Positions 36,019 to 44,225 are shown, counted from the stretch's first letter. The stretch: DNA of 64,000 nt from CBDFKJ01 sp965248805 (GCA_965248805.1 CBDFKJ010000006.1:310001-374000); one strand, 5' to 3'. The notes: generated from the sequence alone by a model not told the origin. A program made the numbers and translations.

Positions 36019-36608
36019 GCCGCCAGTTCCTGGCGCGCCTGGCGCACCGCATCGATGACGGCGTTGAACTCGCCGGCATCGCCGCCCCGATCCGGGTGCT
36101 TCTCCTTGATCAGCTCGCGGTAGCGCCGCTCAACATCGACGATGGTCGCCGCGGTGTCCGCGTCGCCGAACAGCACCTGCCGCCATGGCGGCGCAAGTTG
36201 GCCGCTCGCGTCCTTCGGCGGCGGCAGCGCCGCGAAGCCCCGGAAGCCGGCGCGCACGATGTTGAGCCCGCCGTGCCGCAGCTTCACCCGCTCCGCTTCG
36301 ATGATGTGGTGTATCGCCTGCAGGTTGTCCGCGATCTTCGGGTAACGATCGACAGCGATGCAGCAGTCGATGTTGTCCCATGTGAAATATACCGCGGCAC
36401 CCGGATCGCGCGGATCGTCGCGCAGGAGTGTGGCGTTGCTGCTCACGCACAGGTTCACGATGTCCTTGCGGCTGTCGTTGGCGAAGGCGCGCAACGACCT
36501 GGTGACATTAGCGATGGCCCCCCCGACGCCGGTGCGAAACCGGCTGTAGTCCCGGCTCGTCGTGCGTGGCATGCCTTGCGGCCAATGCAGCGGGTACGCC
36601 TGCGTCAT
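36015..36608 (-). CDS. Phage J-domain protein
   Basis: The product has 197 residues from the ATG 36608. The C-terminal 40 residues form a J domain (VERRYRELIKEKHPDRGGD) with the HPD tripeptide, which would stimulate a DnaK-type chaperone. The N-terminal part (PQGMPRTTSRDYSRF, DPGAAVYFTWDNIDCCIAVD) is shared by phage proteins where a J domain is appended. It may recruit host DnaK to phage replication. Confidence 0.8.
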   Translation of the reverse strand: MTQAYPLHWPQGMPRTTSRDYSRFRTGVGGAIANVTRSLRAFANDSRKDIVNLCVSSNATLLRDDPRDPGAAVYFTWDNIDCCIAVDRYPKIADNLQAIHHIIEAERVKLRHGGLNIVRAGFRGFAALPPPKDASGQLAPPWRQVLFGDADTAATIVDVERRYRELIKEKHPDRGGDAGEFNAVIDAVRQARQELAA

Positions 36609-36826
36609 CCGTTCGAGCCTGGACGGATGCGCTCGACACCTGCCAGCCCGAGGTCGGCGACGGCCTGCCGGCATGGGCGCTCGATCAGCGGATGTGCCGG
36701 GTGCTCGGCCTGGCCGGCGAGAAAGCCCGCCGCAGTGGCGCGTGACACGTGGTTCCGCCCGCGCAGCGCTTGAGCGGCGGTCCAATAGGCGCGCATCAGG
36801 GTGTGGAGGGACGCGGGAGCGGTCAT
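36605..36826 (-). CDS. Phage hypothetical protein
   Basis: The product has 73 residues, helical, overlapping both neighbours by four bases (ATGA), which supports translation. No known domain. Confidence 0.5.
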   Translation of the reverse strand: MTAPASLHTLMRAYWTAAQALRGRNHVSRATAAGFLAGQAEHPAHPLIERPCRQAVADLGLAGVERIRPGSNG

Positions 36827-37173
36827 GTGTCGTCTCCCGTCGCCCTGGCGATGGCGGCGCGGTTGGCGTCGATCAGGGCGTTGTACTCGGCCAGTCCTTT
36901 GCCTTCCGCTGGGTCAGTAATTTCTCCAGCACTGTTCGTGATGCTGTCGTAGATGACGTCGCGCTCGGCGATCAGCGTCCGGTTGCTCGCCTTCAGCGCC
37001 TCCAGCATCTCGGGCGCGGCCGCGATCAGGCAGGCGTTGGCTTCGACGGTGGTTTTCTCCGAGACATAGCCACACAGTGCGACGAGATGCGTGTCGCCAC
37101 TGGCGCTGATGAATTGCGGCTGCCCCCAGTCACTTCGGGTTACGCACCAAGGCGCCGGCGTGTGCTTCGTCAT
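36823..37173 (-). CDS. Small phage protein with HTPAPW motif
   Basis: The product has 116 residues from the ATG 37173. It shares HTPAPW at the N-terminus and ANACLIAAAPEMLEALKA in the middle with many early phage proteins of unknown function. The next gene upstream is a paralogue. Confidence 0.65.
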   Translation of the reverse strand: MTKHTPAPWCVTRSDWGQPQFISASGDTHLVALCGYVSEKTTVEANACLIAAAPEMLEALKASNRTLIAERDVIYDSITNSAGEITDPAEGKGLAEYNALIDANRAAIARATGDDT

Positions 37174-37532
37174 GCCGCATCCTCCGTCTTCGCGATGGCG
37201 GCGCGGGCGAGGTCGCATAGCGTCTTCGTCGTCGCTTCATCGGCGCCGGTAAGTTGCAGCCACCGCAGCCGCTTGGTTTCATCCCATGGGTCGCCGCTGT
37301 GAAAGAGGATAAGTGCCTCGGCAACGTCGCGTAGGTTCGGCGCGGCGGCGATAAGGCGGGCGTTGGCTTCGCTTTCAGCCGCCTGCGAACGTCGCGCAAA
37401 AGCGTGCGGCATTTCGCATATCAGTGTGCGCTCGCCTGAAGTAACGTCCTTGCAAACTGTAAATCGCCCGTTCGGTCCGAAAGAACTGCGGTTAAGTTCA
37501 GCAATCCAAGGTCCAGGCGTGTGCGCAGCCAT
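37170..37532 (-). CDS. Small phage protein with HTPGPW motif (paralogue)
   Basis: The product has 120 residues from the ATG 37532. HTPGPW and ANARLIAAAPNLRDVAEAL match the downstream neighbour, so the two probably arose by duplication. Function unknown. Confidence 0.65.
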   Translation of the reverse strand: MAAHTPGPWIAELNRSSFGPNGRFTVCKDVTSGERTLICEMPHAFARRSQAAESEANARLIAAAPNLRDVAEALILFHSGDPWDETKRLRWLQLTGADEATTKTLCDLARAAIAKTEDAA

Positions 37533-37840
37533 CACGCCGCCTCTTTCGAGCACGAGAATGCCGCGCCCATCGCTAGCGCGTATTCCGCCTCACGCTGGCG
37601 CTCGAACCACTCTCTGCGCAGCATCACCTCGCCGTCGACGCTCACCGCGTCCCACTCGGCGCTGACGCCCAGCAGGCGCTCGCCCGGCTTGAGCCACGAC
37701 CACGCGTGGACCTGGGCTAGCGCTTCGCCCGCCGATGCGGCCCAGAACGGCGTGACCTCAAGGTCGCCGTCGAGGTTGATCCAGTCGACGTAGTAGCGCT
37801 TCGGGAGACGGTCGATGTCGTGGTCGAAGGTGGCGAGCAT
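37532..37840 (-). CDS. Phage hypothetical protein, first gene of early leftward operon
   Basis: The product has 102 residues. The ATG 37840 follows GGAGAAACCC. Sequence features are RYYVDWINLDGDLEVTPFW and EALAQVHAWSWLKPGERLLG. No known domain. It is 44 bases from the predicted promoter. Confidence 0.6.
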   Translation of the reverse strand: MLATFDHDIDRLPKRYYVDWINLDGDLEVTPFWAASAGEALAQVHAWSWLKPGERLLGVSAEWDAVSVDGEVMLRREWFERQREAEYALAMGAAFSCSKEAA

Positions 37841-37883
37841 GGGTTTCTCCAACGGGTGCCGCTGTGTGCGGTGCGAAGGAGAG

Positions 37884-37911
37884 AATAAAGTGTGATGTAT
37901 CTCATCGTCAA
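37884..37911 (-). promoter_or_regulatory. Early leftward promoter
   Basis: On the minus strand TTGACG (37906-37911) and TTTATT (37884-37889) are separated by 16 bases, 44 bases before the first early gene. About 15 bases upstream lies TGACAATACTCAC, sharing TGACAATA with the switch region at 39357, a possible repressor site. Confidence 0.6.
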
Positions 37912-37993
37912 CGACAAAAAGTGAGTATTGTCACACACACTAAATGGAGTTTGTGCTACATCACCGTTGGCCACATGGAAGGTGTGATCGTCA

Positions 37994-38638
37994 TCACTCC
38001 CGCCGGCGCGCCGGCGCAGTAGAGGTCAAGAACCGCATTAGATCGCCATCGGCGAACAATTGCGCAAGTACAGAGGACACCCCCGCGTTCATCCGCTCGT
38101 TTATCTCGTTGCCGTCGGCGGTAATACTTACCGGTTCTCCTGTTTCGTCATAATAATAGACGCGTACGATCTCATCTGCTGTAGAGACGCTCCGGGCCTG
38201 CGCCTTAATCGAAATAAACACGTTCTCTGTACCCAACCAAAAACCCATCTGTATGTTCCATTGAAACGATCGCAGAGAGATCACAACTTGTGCATCAACA
38301 GGATCATCTTCAGGCAAGAGAGCGAACCCACGAGCCCGGAATCCCTGAACAATCTGCTGTCGAAAATAAGTGATCAACTGCCGGGGCGAGATGTTCACGC
38401 CCGCTGTGCCCACGCCGGGTTTGCCAACGACTCGCTGCTCTCTGTCGTCGATAACCAACACTGCAAGTCTCACGCCATCTCCAAGGTCGTCCTGCACAAC
38501 CGGATCGGGTACGTCTGCCGTCAATTCAAGCTCGTGGGGCGTCCACCCCCCACACCCTGCCATCCCCAACGCACCGACCAGCATCAGGACGAGCAAAACT
38601 GCCTCCAATGCGCCGCCCATCCCAGCGTGCCGTCTCAT
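37994..38638 (-). CDS. YajG-like lipoprotein downstream of the phage repressor
   Basis: The product has 214 residues from the ATG 38638, which follows AAAAGGGATGG; a GTG at 38656 is also possible. A hydrophobic leader ends in a lipobox (LGMAGC), so it should be lipid-anchored. The mature part (VRLAVLVIDDREQRVVGKPG, QLITYFRQQIVQGFRARGF, VFISIKAQARSV) resembles the YajG family. It lies just after the repressor stop and would be expressed in the lysogen. Role may be superinfection exclusion or host fitness; this is inference. Confidence 0.7.
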   Translation of the reverse strand: MRRHAGMGGALEAVLLVLMLVGALGMAGCGGWTPHELELTADVPDPVVQDDLGDGVRLAVLVIDDREQRVVGKPGVGTAGVNISPRQLITYFRQQIVQGFRARGFALLPEDDPVDAQVVISLRSFQWNIQMGFWLGTENVFISIKAQARSVSTADEIVRVYYYDETGEPVSITADGNEINERMNAGVSSVLAQLFADGDLMRFLTSTAPARRRE

Positions 38639-38660
38639 TCCATCCCTTTTCGTCACCTGC

Positions 38661-39305
38661 TCACCGCGCCGTCCGGGCGATCCAAACGATCAGATGAACC
38701 GCCTGCACATCCTCCACGGGCCACTCGATCTCCTTTGGAGGATTGAATTGGGAGCAAACCACGGCCTTCGCGCCGCTGCGGACCAACGTCTTTATGTAGC
38801 CCTCACCATTACAAAGCTGTACGACCACGTCGTCTCCGACGACCGGCGGCCGGTTCGGATGGACATAACAGAGTTCGCCATTGCGAATGCGCGGCTGCTG
38901 GCTTTCGCCGTGCATGTACACGGCATAGGCGTCCACAACGTTGCGAAGCGACGCTGGGCGTTCAACTCGATCCACGATTGATCCGTTGTCAAAGAAGAAA
39001 CCGTCTTCGCCGCCGCGGCCATGGCCTAACACCGGGACATCCGCGGCACCCGTTTCGGGCCGGACTTCGGCAAGGCGGGCGGTCCCCTCGACCGGCGCGT
39101 GTGCATCGCCATCTTCCATCAGCGCCCAAACAGGACGGCGAAGCGTCCTGGCGATCTTTACCAAAGTGTCGTTGCGAGGGTTCTTCGAACGCCCCTTGAG
39201 AATATCGTGAACGGCGTTCTCGTTCAGCCCAGAATCCCGCGCCAAACGCTTCGGGTTGGTACCTTCCGCTTCCATAAAAGCCTGAATGCGCTCGGCAACG
39301 CCCAT
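38661..39305 (-). CDS. CI-type repressor (XRE HTH plus S24 peptidase)
   Basis: The product has 214 residues. The N-terminal HTH (residues about 18-45, KRLARDSGLNENAVHDILKG) binds operators. The C-terminal LexA/S24 domain has Ser135 in MHGESQQPRIRNGE and Lys172 in GEGYIKTLV, which form the self-cleavage dyad, so induction by RecA is expected. It is divergent from the Cro-like gene with an 86-base gap. Confidence 0.9.
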   Translation of the reverse strand: MGVAERIQAFMEAEGTNPKRLARDSGLNENAVHDILKGRSKNPRNDTLVKIARTLRRPVWALMEDGDAHAPVEGTARLAEVRPETGAADVPVLGHGRGGEDGFFFDNGSIVDRVERPASLRNVVDAYAVYMHGESQQPRIRNGELCYVHPNRPPVVGDDVVVQLCNGEGYIKTLVRSGAKAVVCSQFNPPKEIEWPVEDVQAVHLIVWIARTAR

Positions 39306-39391
39306 GTGTGAACGGTCACACTGCTAAGCTGGAAGATGCAAGTGAGAAATATGCATTGACAATATGAGATCATTCACACATTTGTCTCGCT
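39306..39391. promoter_or_regulatory. Lysogeny switch: divergent promoter/operator region
   Basis: A perfect palindrome GTGTGA-ACGG-TCACAC (39306-39321) abuts the repressor start. A second half site TTCACAC is near 39371. TTGACA (39356-39361) could be the -35 box for the rightward gene, but no strong -10 was found. The arrangement fits autoregulation by the repressor. Confidence 0.6.
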
Positions 39392-39613
39392 ATGACAGAT
39401 CAGTCGACTTTTCTGAGCGAGGTCGAATCGTTCCTGGTGCGGGAAGGATTGGCCCCAACCACATTCGGCGAACTGGCACTGGGTGATCGTCATTTCGTCC
39501 GCCAGATCCGCGCTGGCCGCCGATGTTGGCCCGAAACAATTGAAAAAGTACGTGCCTTCATGGTGCGGCACACCTCCGCCGACTTCCTGGACCAGTCGCA
39601 GGACGCAGCGTGA
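39392..39613 (+). CDS. Cro-like regulator
   Basis: The product has 73 residues with a small HTH (TTFGELALGDRHFVRQIRAG, then WPETIEKVRAFM). Its position opposite the repressor makes it the likely Cro or early activator. Stop overlaps the next start (TGATG). Confidence 0.75.
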   Translation: MTDQSTFLSEVESFLVREGLAPTTFGELALGDRHFVRQIRAGRRCWPETIEKVRAFMVRHTSADFLDQSQDAA

Positions 39614-39840
39614 TGGCAGAGCCTGACACACACACGGTTCCGGCTAGTGCGGTTCGTCGTCTGGAGGATCGAGTCGTGTCTCGGCCTCTTGCGCCAAGAG
39701 CCGTAGAGAGTCGGAAAGTTGTCGTGCTTGAGCGGCGGTCATTTGAAACGTCAGAGATTGCGACTCTCCCGGTCGCCGTGACCCGCTGCGGCGTTGGCGC
39801 GCAGGACTTCGTCGACGAGGCGGAGGGGGAGGCGGCGTGA
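39613..39840 (+). CDS. Phage hypothetical protein, doubtful frame
   Basis: The frame has 75 codons and is coupled to both neighbours by TGATG overlaps, which supports translation. Its product has no recognisable feature. A competing minus-strand frame (39644-39976) ends in a more protein-like sequence, MTAAQARQLSDSLRLLAQEA. I favour the plus strand on operon structure only. Confidence 0.4.
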   Translation: MAEPDTHTVPASAVRRLEDRVVSRPLAPRAVESRKVVVLERRSFETSEIATLPVAVTRCGVGAQDFVDEAEGEAA

Positions 39841-40025
39841 TGGAGGAAACGACCAAGGTCGACCTACGGGGAAGTCCAAACCTAGCTAACCTCAACATGG
39901 CCGAGCGATCTCTGATCTGGGAGACGGCGGCGCGATTGCACCCGTTGGACGCGGGTGTTGACACATTCGCCGACACTGTGGCCGCGGTTGCCTCAATCTA
40001 TTTGGCGTTTCGGGACGGCAAATGA
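39840..40025 (+). CDS. Phage hypothetical protein
   Basis: The product has 61 residues, with AERSLIWETAARLHPLDAG and DTVAAVASIYLAFRDGK. It starts in a TGATG overlap. Function unknown. Confidence 0.5.
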   Translation: MEETTKVDLRGSPNLANLNMAERSLIWETAARLHPLDAGVDTFADTVAAVASIYLAFRDGK

Positions 40026-40097
40026 CTATCGCCGTGCCGCCCTCTTTGCCTCTTCGTATCATCGGAGGTGTCTCGCCCCTCTGCGGGCGAGCGTCGA

Positions 40098-40370
40098 ATG
40101 ACTATGACGCGGCACCGAACAAGTTTCCGTCAGCCTGCCTCCGATCGCGGCGCCGGGGCCTCGCTGCGCACAAAGCTGACCCTCGTGACTAGGAACCACC
40201 GCCCACGGTTGACGGACGCCGGTAGGCGTTTGGCGGTAAGGGCAGCCAGGCCCCTCACTCTTACGGACGACGATTTCCACAGTCGCACCGTAGCCGCACC
40301 GGCCGCGCCGGTCGTGGCCAATCGCCGGTGCCGGAATGGACACGATAACCGCGTGGGAGGCGGGAGATGA
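40098..40370 (+). CDS. Phage hypothetical protein, low confidence
   Basis: The frame has 90 codons, is rich in arginine, and ends in an ATGA overlap with the CII-like gene. Another frame from 40022 is equally possible for its first half. No domain seen. Confidence 0.35.
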   Translation: MTMTRHRTSFRQPASDRGAGASLRTKLTLVTRNHRPRLTDAGRRLAVRAARPLTLTDDDFHSRTVAAPAAPVVANRRCRNGHDNRVGGGR

Positions 40371-40861
40371 CCAAGCGCCGTGACGTCGGCTCGGTCGACG
40401 AAGAGGTCCTGGCCTGCATCAACGCTCATGCGCCCAACGACATTCATGAGGCGACCGGCAAGACGGCCGGCCTGTTCCGCAAGGTCAGCGATCCCGACAG
40501 CAGCTACCAGTTGCACTTCATCGACGCCGTGCGTCTGGCAGCGCTGGACATGCGCCACGGCCGCGAGCCGCGGCTGCTGATCTGCATGGAGCGGTTGGCG
40601 CGCGCGCACGCCGAGGATCTGGGCGGCGCGGTGCCGTCCAGCGCCGATCTCGGCCGGCTGGTGCATCACGCCGGCGCCGAGCTGGGCCAAGTGCACAGCG
40701 CCATCCTGGAAATGGACGCCGACGGCTGCCGCCACGCCGAGGAACTGCACATCGTCAAGCGGCAGACCGCCGACGTGCAGCGCATGTGCGAACGCATCCA
40801 ACAAGCGTGCGACCGCGACCTGGCGGTGCACCGGCGGCTGCACTCGGTGGCGGCGGAATGA
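40367..40861 (+). CDS. Phage CII-like regulatory protein
   Basis: The product has 164 residues. EEVLACINAHAPNDIHEATG and LFRKVSDPDSSYQLHFIDAV resemble the phage CII/CP76 regulator family, where a helix-turn-helix reads lysogeny promoters. The C-terminal half is a long helix. Its place right of the switch supports a regulatory role. Confidence 0.6.
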   Translation: MTKRRDVGSVDEEVLACINAHAPNDIHEATGKTAGLFRKVSDPDSSYQLHFIDAVRLAALDMRHGREPRLLICMERLARAHAEDLGGAVPSSADLGRLVHHAGAELGQVHSAILEMDADGCRHAEELHIVKRQTADVQRMCERIQQACDRDLAVHRRLHSVAAE

Positions 40862-41040
40862 ATGCCCGCGCACACCGCGAGGGACGGGCGCGGGCCCCGC
40901 GCGAACGCTCAGGCGCAAAGGTCAAGCCGGTGCCATCATCGGGCGCCACAATCGGGGATGGCGCAGCACACCAAGCGGTCATGCAGAGCCCCGCATCGGC
41001 TTGTCGGACTAATCAGGGCCAATGGCCGCAATCCCCATAG
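40858..41040 (+). CDS. Short phage frame, low confidence
   Basis: Sixty codons starting in an ATGA overlap. Composition is basic with no domain. It may be a non-coding spacer. Confidence 0.25.
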   Translation: MNARAHREGRARAPRERSGAKVKPVPSSGATIGDGAAHQAVMQSPASACRTNQGQWPQSP

Positions 41041-41056
41041 CGTTCCTCATCGGATA

Positions 41057-41088
41057 GACGGCGCCCGCACCTCCACGTGGGCGCCGTC
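41057..41088 (+). terminator. Hairpin upstream of the GapR-like gene
   Basis: A perfect stem GACGGCGCCC / GGGCGCCGTC with a 12-base loop is followed by TTGC only, so it is a weak terminator or a leader structure. Confidence 0.5.
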
Positions 41089-41109
41089 TTGCACTGAAAG
41101 GGCATTCAC

Positions 41110-41457
41110 ATGGCCAAGAAACTGAAAGGCAACGGCGCCGGCGCACCTGGTGTCGGGCACAACGTCGGCGAACTGAAGCGCGATCTGATGCTGGCGGCGC
41201 AAGAGATCGCCCGGATCGACGAGCAGATCGCCGAACTTAGGGCCGAGAAGAACCAGATCAAGCAGGCCAAGGTGAAGGCCCACGGCGTCAAGCTGGCCGA
41301 CTTCAACACCGTGGCGCGCTGGCGGAGTCTCGAAAACAAGGATCGCAACGAGACCATCGACAACATCCGGCTGTGCTGCGAGGCGCTGGGGATCGGCGGC
41401 CAGGGCGAGTTCTTCCCGACGCCGGCGGTCGTGGCCGGGGCCGAAGCCCGCGCCTGA
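41110..41457 (+). CDS. GapR-like coiled-coil phage protein
   Basis: The product has 115 residues. A long helix (LKRDLMLAAQEIARIDEQIA, ELRAEKNQIKQAKVKAHG) and the following VKLADFNTVARWRSLEN recall GapR/DUF2312 proteins that bind overtwisted DNA. The match is by eye only. The stop overlaps the RuvC-like start (TGATG). Confidence 0.5.
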   Translation: MAKKLKGNGAGAPGVGHNVGELKRDLMLAAQEIARIDEQIAELRAEKNQIKQAKVKAHGVKLADFNTVARWRSLENKDRNETIDNIRLCCEALGIGGQGEFFPTPAVVAGAEARA

Positions 41458-41978
41458 TGGCCGCGCCGCGCGACGTGCTGGCCCTCGATCTGGCGACCCA
41501 CACCGGGTGGGCGCGTTGGCGATCCGGCGGTGAGGTCCGGTTCGGCACGATAGCCCTGCCGAAGTCTGGCCCCGACATCGGCCGCTTCCTGGCCGCGTTC
41601 GATGACCGGCTGGTCTCGGTGCTCGCCGTCGCGCCCGACGTCGTGGTGTTCGAGGCCCCTTGGATCGGCCCGAACACGCATCAGGACACCGCGCGCAAGC
41701 TGATGTGCCTGGCGGGCATGCTGGAGTTCGTCTGCAATCGCGCGGCCATCCCCTGTCGCGAGGTCAACAACGCCGCCGTGCGTAAGCATTTCTGCGGCAA
41801 GGGCCGGGCGCCTCGCAAGGAAATGAAACGTCTCGTGACGCAGGCCTGCCGAGCGCGCGGCTGGCAGCCTGCCAACGACGATGAGGCCGACGCGCTGGCC
41901 GTGCTCGATTTCGCGGCGCACGTCTACAGGCTCGATGTGCCGTGGCCGTGCGGGGCGTTGTTCGGAAAAGCGGCGTGA
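41457..41978 (+). CDS. RuvC-like Holliday junction resolvase
   Basis: The product has 173 residues. The RNase H fold has its acidic residues in LALDLATHTGWA, VVVFEAPW and DDEADALAVLDFA. It would resolve branched DNA before packaging. It is translationally coupled to both neighbours. Confidence 0.8.
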   Translation: MAAPRDVLALDLATHTGWARWRSGGEVRFGTIALPKSGPDIGRFLAAFDDRLVSVLAVAPDVVVFEAPWIGPNTHQDTARKLMCLAGMLEFVCNRAAIPCREVNNAAVRKHFCGKGRAPRKEMKRLVTQACRARGWQPANDDEADALAVLDFAAHVYRLDVPWPCGALFGKAA

Positions 41979-42649
41979 TGGCACAGAACACGTCCGCGGC
42001 CGTGATGGCACGACGACACGAGCCACCGGACTCGCTCGACTACTTCCCGACGCCGCCGTGGGCGACGCGGGCGCTGTGCGAGCATCTGGACCTCTGGGCC
42101 AGCAGGATCGGGCAGGAGTCCGCATGGGACCCAGCATGCGGCGAGGGTCACATGGCCCGCCCGTTGGCCGAGTACTTCGCGCGCGTCGAGGCGTCCGACA
42201 CTCACGACTACGGGCTGGGCCATCCCGTTGGTGACTTCCTTGCCGGCGAGCTCTTGCCGTCCTGGGAACCTGCCAAAACGGTCGATTGGATCATCACGAA
42301 CCCACCGTTCAACCGGGCCGCGGCGTTCGCCAAGCGCGGCCTGGAATTGGCGAAGACCGGCGTTTGTCTGCTCGTGCGCACGGCCTTCCTCGAAGGCATC
42401 GATCGATACGCCACGCTGTTCGAACCGCACCCGCCGGAGTGGATCTGCCAATTCACCGAACGCGTGCCGATGCTCAAAGGCAGGCTTTCGCGGACCGCGG
42501 CGAGCGCCACAGCCTATTGCTGGATCGTCTGGCTCTGTCCCGCCGAGGCCATCAGCCGATACGGACCTGGGTTCGTTTGGCTGCCGCCTTGCCGCAGACG
42601 TCTTGAGCGCGACGACGACTACGCCCCGCAGCTCACCGGGGCCGCGTGA
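41978..42649 (+). CDS. Phage adenine-specific DNA methyltransferase
   Basis: The product has 223 residues. The AdoMet motif DPACGEGHM is followed by the catalytic motif NPPFNRAAAF, giving an N6-adenine (or related) methylase. LDYFPTPPWATRALCEHL at the N-terminus is common in phage members. It would protect phage DNA or regulate. No restriction partner is nearby. Confidence 0.85.
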   Translation: MAQNTSAAVMARRHEPPDSLDYFPTPPWATRALCEHLDLWASRIGQESAWDPACGEGHMARPLAEYFARVEASDTHDYGLGHPVGDFLAGELLPSWEPAKTVDWIITNPPFNRAAAFAKRGLELAKTGVCLLVRTAFLEGIDRYATLFEPHPPEWICQFTERVPMLKGRLSRTAASATAYCWIVWLCPAEAISRYGPGFVWLPPCRRRLERDDDYAPQLTGAA

Positions 42650-42664
42650 GCGCGGAGTGAGCAT

Positions 42665-43480
42665 GTGGCCGAGTTCCCAGCGCTTCCCCTTTGGACCGAC
42701 GCATACCTAGGCGACACCGTGCACCTGACGACAATCGAGCACGGTGCGTATCTGTTGCTGCTGATGACCGCGTGGCGGGCAAGGTCGCATGACCTGCCGG
42801 ATGACGATCGCATGCTCGCCAGATATTGCAGGTTGACCGTCGGCCAATGGCGGCGAATCCGGCCTACCTTAGAACCGTTCTGGATGGTCGCAAACGGGCG
42901 GTGGTCGAACCGCAGGCTGCTCGACGAACTCGATGCTGTCAGACAGGCCCGTGCCCAGCGGTCAGATGCGGGCAGAGCTAGTGCATTAAAAAGAAAGCAT
43001 AGAGGGTCAACGGGCGTACCAACGAAACTTCAACGGGAGGGCAACACCCTACCCATACCCATAGTAGGGAAGGAGCTTGTTGGTAACACCGAGTCTGAAT
43101 CTGAAGATCGGAGTCCTGATGGGAAGATAGCCGTTTCGCCAAAACGAAACGGCCACGACCAGGTCGAAGCTGCGTTCGATGCCTGGAACGCGTTTGCGCA
43201 GACCCACGGGTTGCCCACGGTGCAGAAACGCACCACGGCCAGACGCGCCGCACTGCGGCGGAGGCTGGCGGACGGGGGCGGCCTTGACGGCTGGCAGGCA
43301 GCGCTCGACAAGGCCGCGTCCATCCCGTGGATGCTCGGCGAAAACCCTCGCGGGTGGCGGCTCAACCTCACCACGCTGGTTCGCGAGGAATTCTTCGCCA
43401 AGCTCATGGAGGGCGCCTACGACAAGGCCACAGGACTCTCTGCGGCACAGGCATGGCTCGCCAAGCAGAGCGCGCCATGA
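42665..43480 (+). CDS. DUF1376 (YdaU-like) phage replication protein
   Basis: The product has 271 residues starting with GTG 42665. The N-terminal domain (PLWTDAYLGDTVHLTTIEHG, then YLLLLMTAWRA and DDDRMLARYCRLTVGQWRRI) is DUF1376, common in phage replication genes. The C-terminal part (AFDAWNAFAQTHGL, WMLGENPRGWRLNLTTLV) resembles primosome-type regions. A repeat motif lies inside the coding sequence at 42972. Confidence 0.8.
   Translation: MAEFPALPLWTDAYLGDTVHLTTIEHGAYLLLLMTAWRARSHDLPDDDRMLARYCRLTVGQWRRIRPTLEPFWMVANGRWSNRRLLDELDAVRQARAQRSDAGRASALKRKHRGSTGVPTKLQREGNTLPIPIVGKELVGNTESESEDRSPDGKIAVSPKRNGHDQVEAAFDAWNAFAQTHGLPTVQKRTTARRAALRRRLADGGGLDGWQAALDKAASIPWMLGENPRGWRLNLTTLVREEFFAKLMEGAYDKATGLSAAQAWLAKQSAP
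42972..42998 (+). repeat. GCAGAGCTAGTGCATTAAAA motif, copy 1
   Basis: It matches copies at 44131 and 44432 in 18 or more of 20 positions. This copy is within the DUF1376 gene, where the local sequence is AT-rich. Confidence 0.65.
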
Positions 43481-44130
43481 CGGCGCTCGACCACTACGAC
43501 GACCGCGCCGCGGCACTGGTGGCCGTCGACCACACGATCGCCAAGCTCATGGCGCTGTACGACGACATGACCGCGGCGAAGGCGGATGCGGCTAAGCCGG
43601 TGTTCGTCGAGGCCTTGGTGGGCGACGGAAGACCGCGCTTCTCGGCCGAGACGATCGCCAAGGGACTACGCGACGTGCTCACCGGGTGGCGGCGGCAGAA
43701 GGCACCACAAGCCGCCGACATCGCCGCCGCATGTGCTGGATACCACCGGCAAACACCAACCTCGCCGGCCATCGCGGCAACACCCAATCGCCGCCCGCGC
43801 TGCGACCTGTGCGGCGCTGAGCGCCGTGACGATGGCACCTACGCGCAAGGCACGCTTGGGCTCTACCGCGACGCCGGTCCCGGCGCCGCCAACCCGTGGG
43901 AGCGCGATGAGCACGCCTGCGGCCACAGCCGCGCCTGGCTGCATGGGCGCAACGCCCAGGGCTGGTCAACGTTGTCGCAGCTCCCAGCCCATGAGCGCCA
44001 CGTCGCTGTCGGCGGACCTGAGCTCGCCGGACCGCTCGCAACGATCGGCTCGGCGACAAGATGGGCAGAGGGCGAGGTTTGCAATGACGCAACCTACGGT
44101 GCGCGTAACTTTTGGGGCGCACGATCGTGA
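43477..44130 (+). CDS. Phage hypothetical protein with zinc-binding motif
   Basis: The product has 217 residues from the ATG 43477 (ATGA overlap). A helical N-terminal region is followed by CDLCGAERRDDG and CGHSRAWL, a likely zinc site. It ends 1 base before the second copy of the repeat motif. Function unknown. Confidence 0.65.
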   Translation: MTALDHYDDRAAALVAVDHTIAKLMALYDDMTAAKADAAKPVFVEALVGDGRPRFSAETIAKGLRDVLTGWRRQKAPQAADIAAACAGYHRQTPTSPAIAATPNRRPRCDLCGAERRDDGTYAQGTLGLYRDAGPGAANPWERDEHACGHSRAWLHGRNAQGWSTLSQLPAHERHVAVGGPELAGPLATIGSATRWAEGEVCNDATYGARNFWGARS

Positions 44131-44150
44131 GCAGAGCTAGTACATTGAAA
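44131..44150 (+). repeat. GCAGAGCTAGTACATTGAAA motif, copy 2
   Basis: Found directly after a stop codon and followed 16 bases later by the hairpin at 44167. Confidence 0.65.
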
Positions 44151-44166
44151 CATTGGACGAAATCAC

Positions 44167-44191
44167 ATCTACGCGGAAATCCCGCGTAGAT
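44167..44191. terminator. Hairpin ATCTACGCGG / CCGCGTAGAT
   Basis: A perfect 10-base stem with a five-base loop in an intergenic region. No T run follows, so termination is uncertain. Confidence 0.5.
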
Positions 44192-44225
44192 ACAAAGGGA
44201 CGCCGATACAGCACTTTCAAATGGC

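Noticed and set aside
41978..42649. Restriction-modification system
   Set aside because: The phage methylase has no restriction endonuclease beside it; it is treated as a stand-alone methylase.
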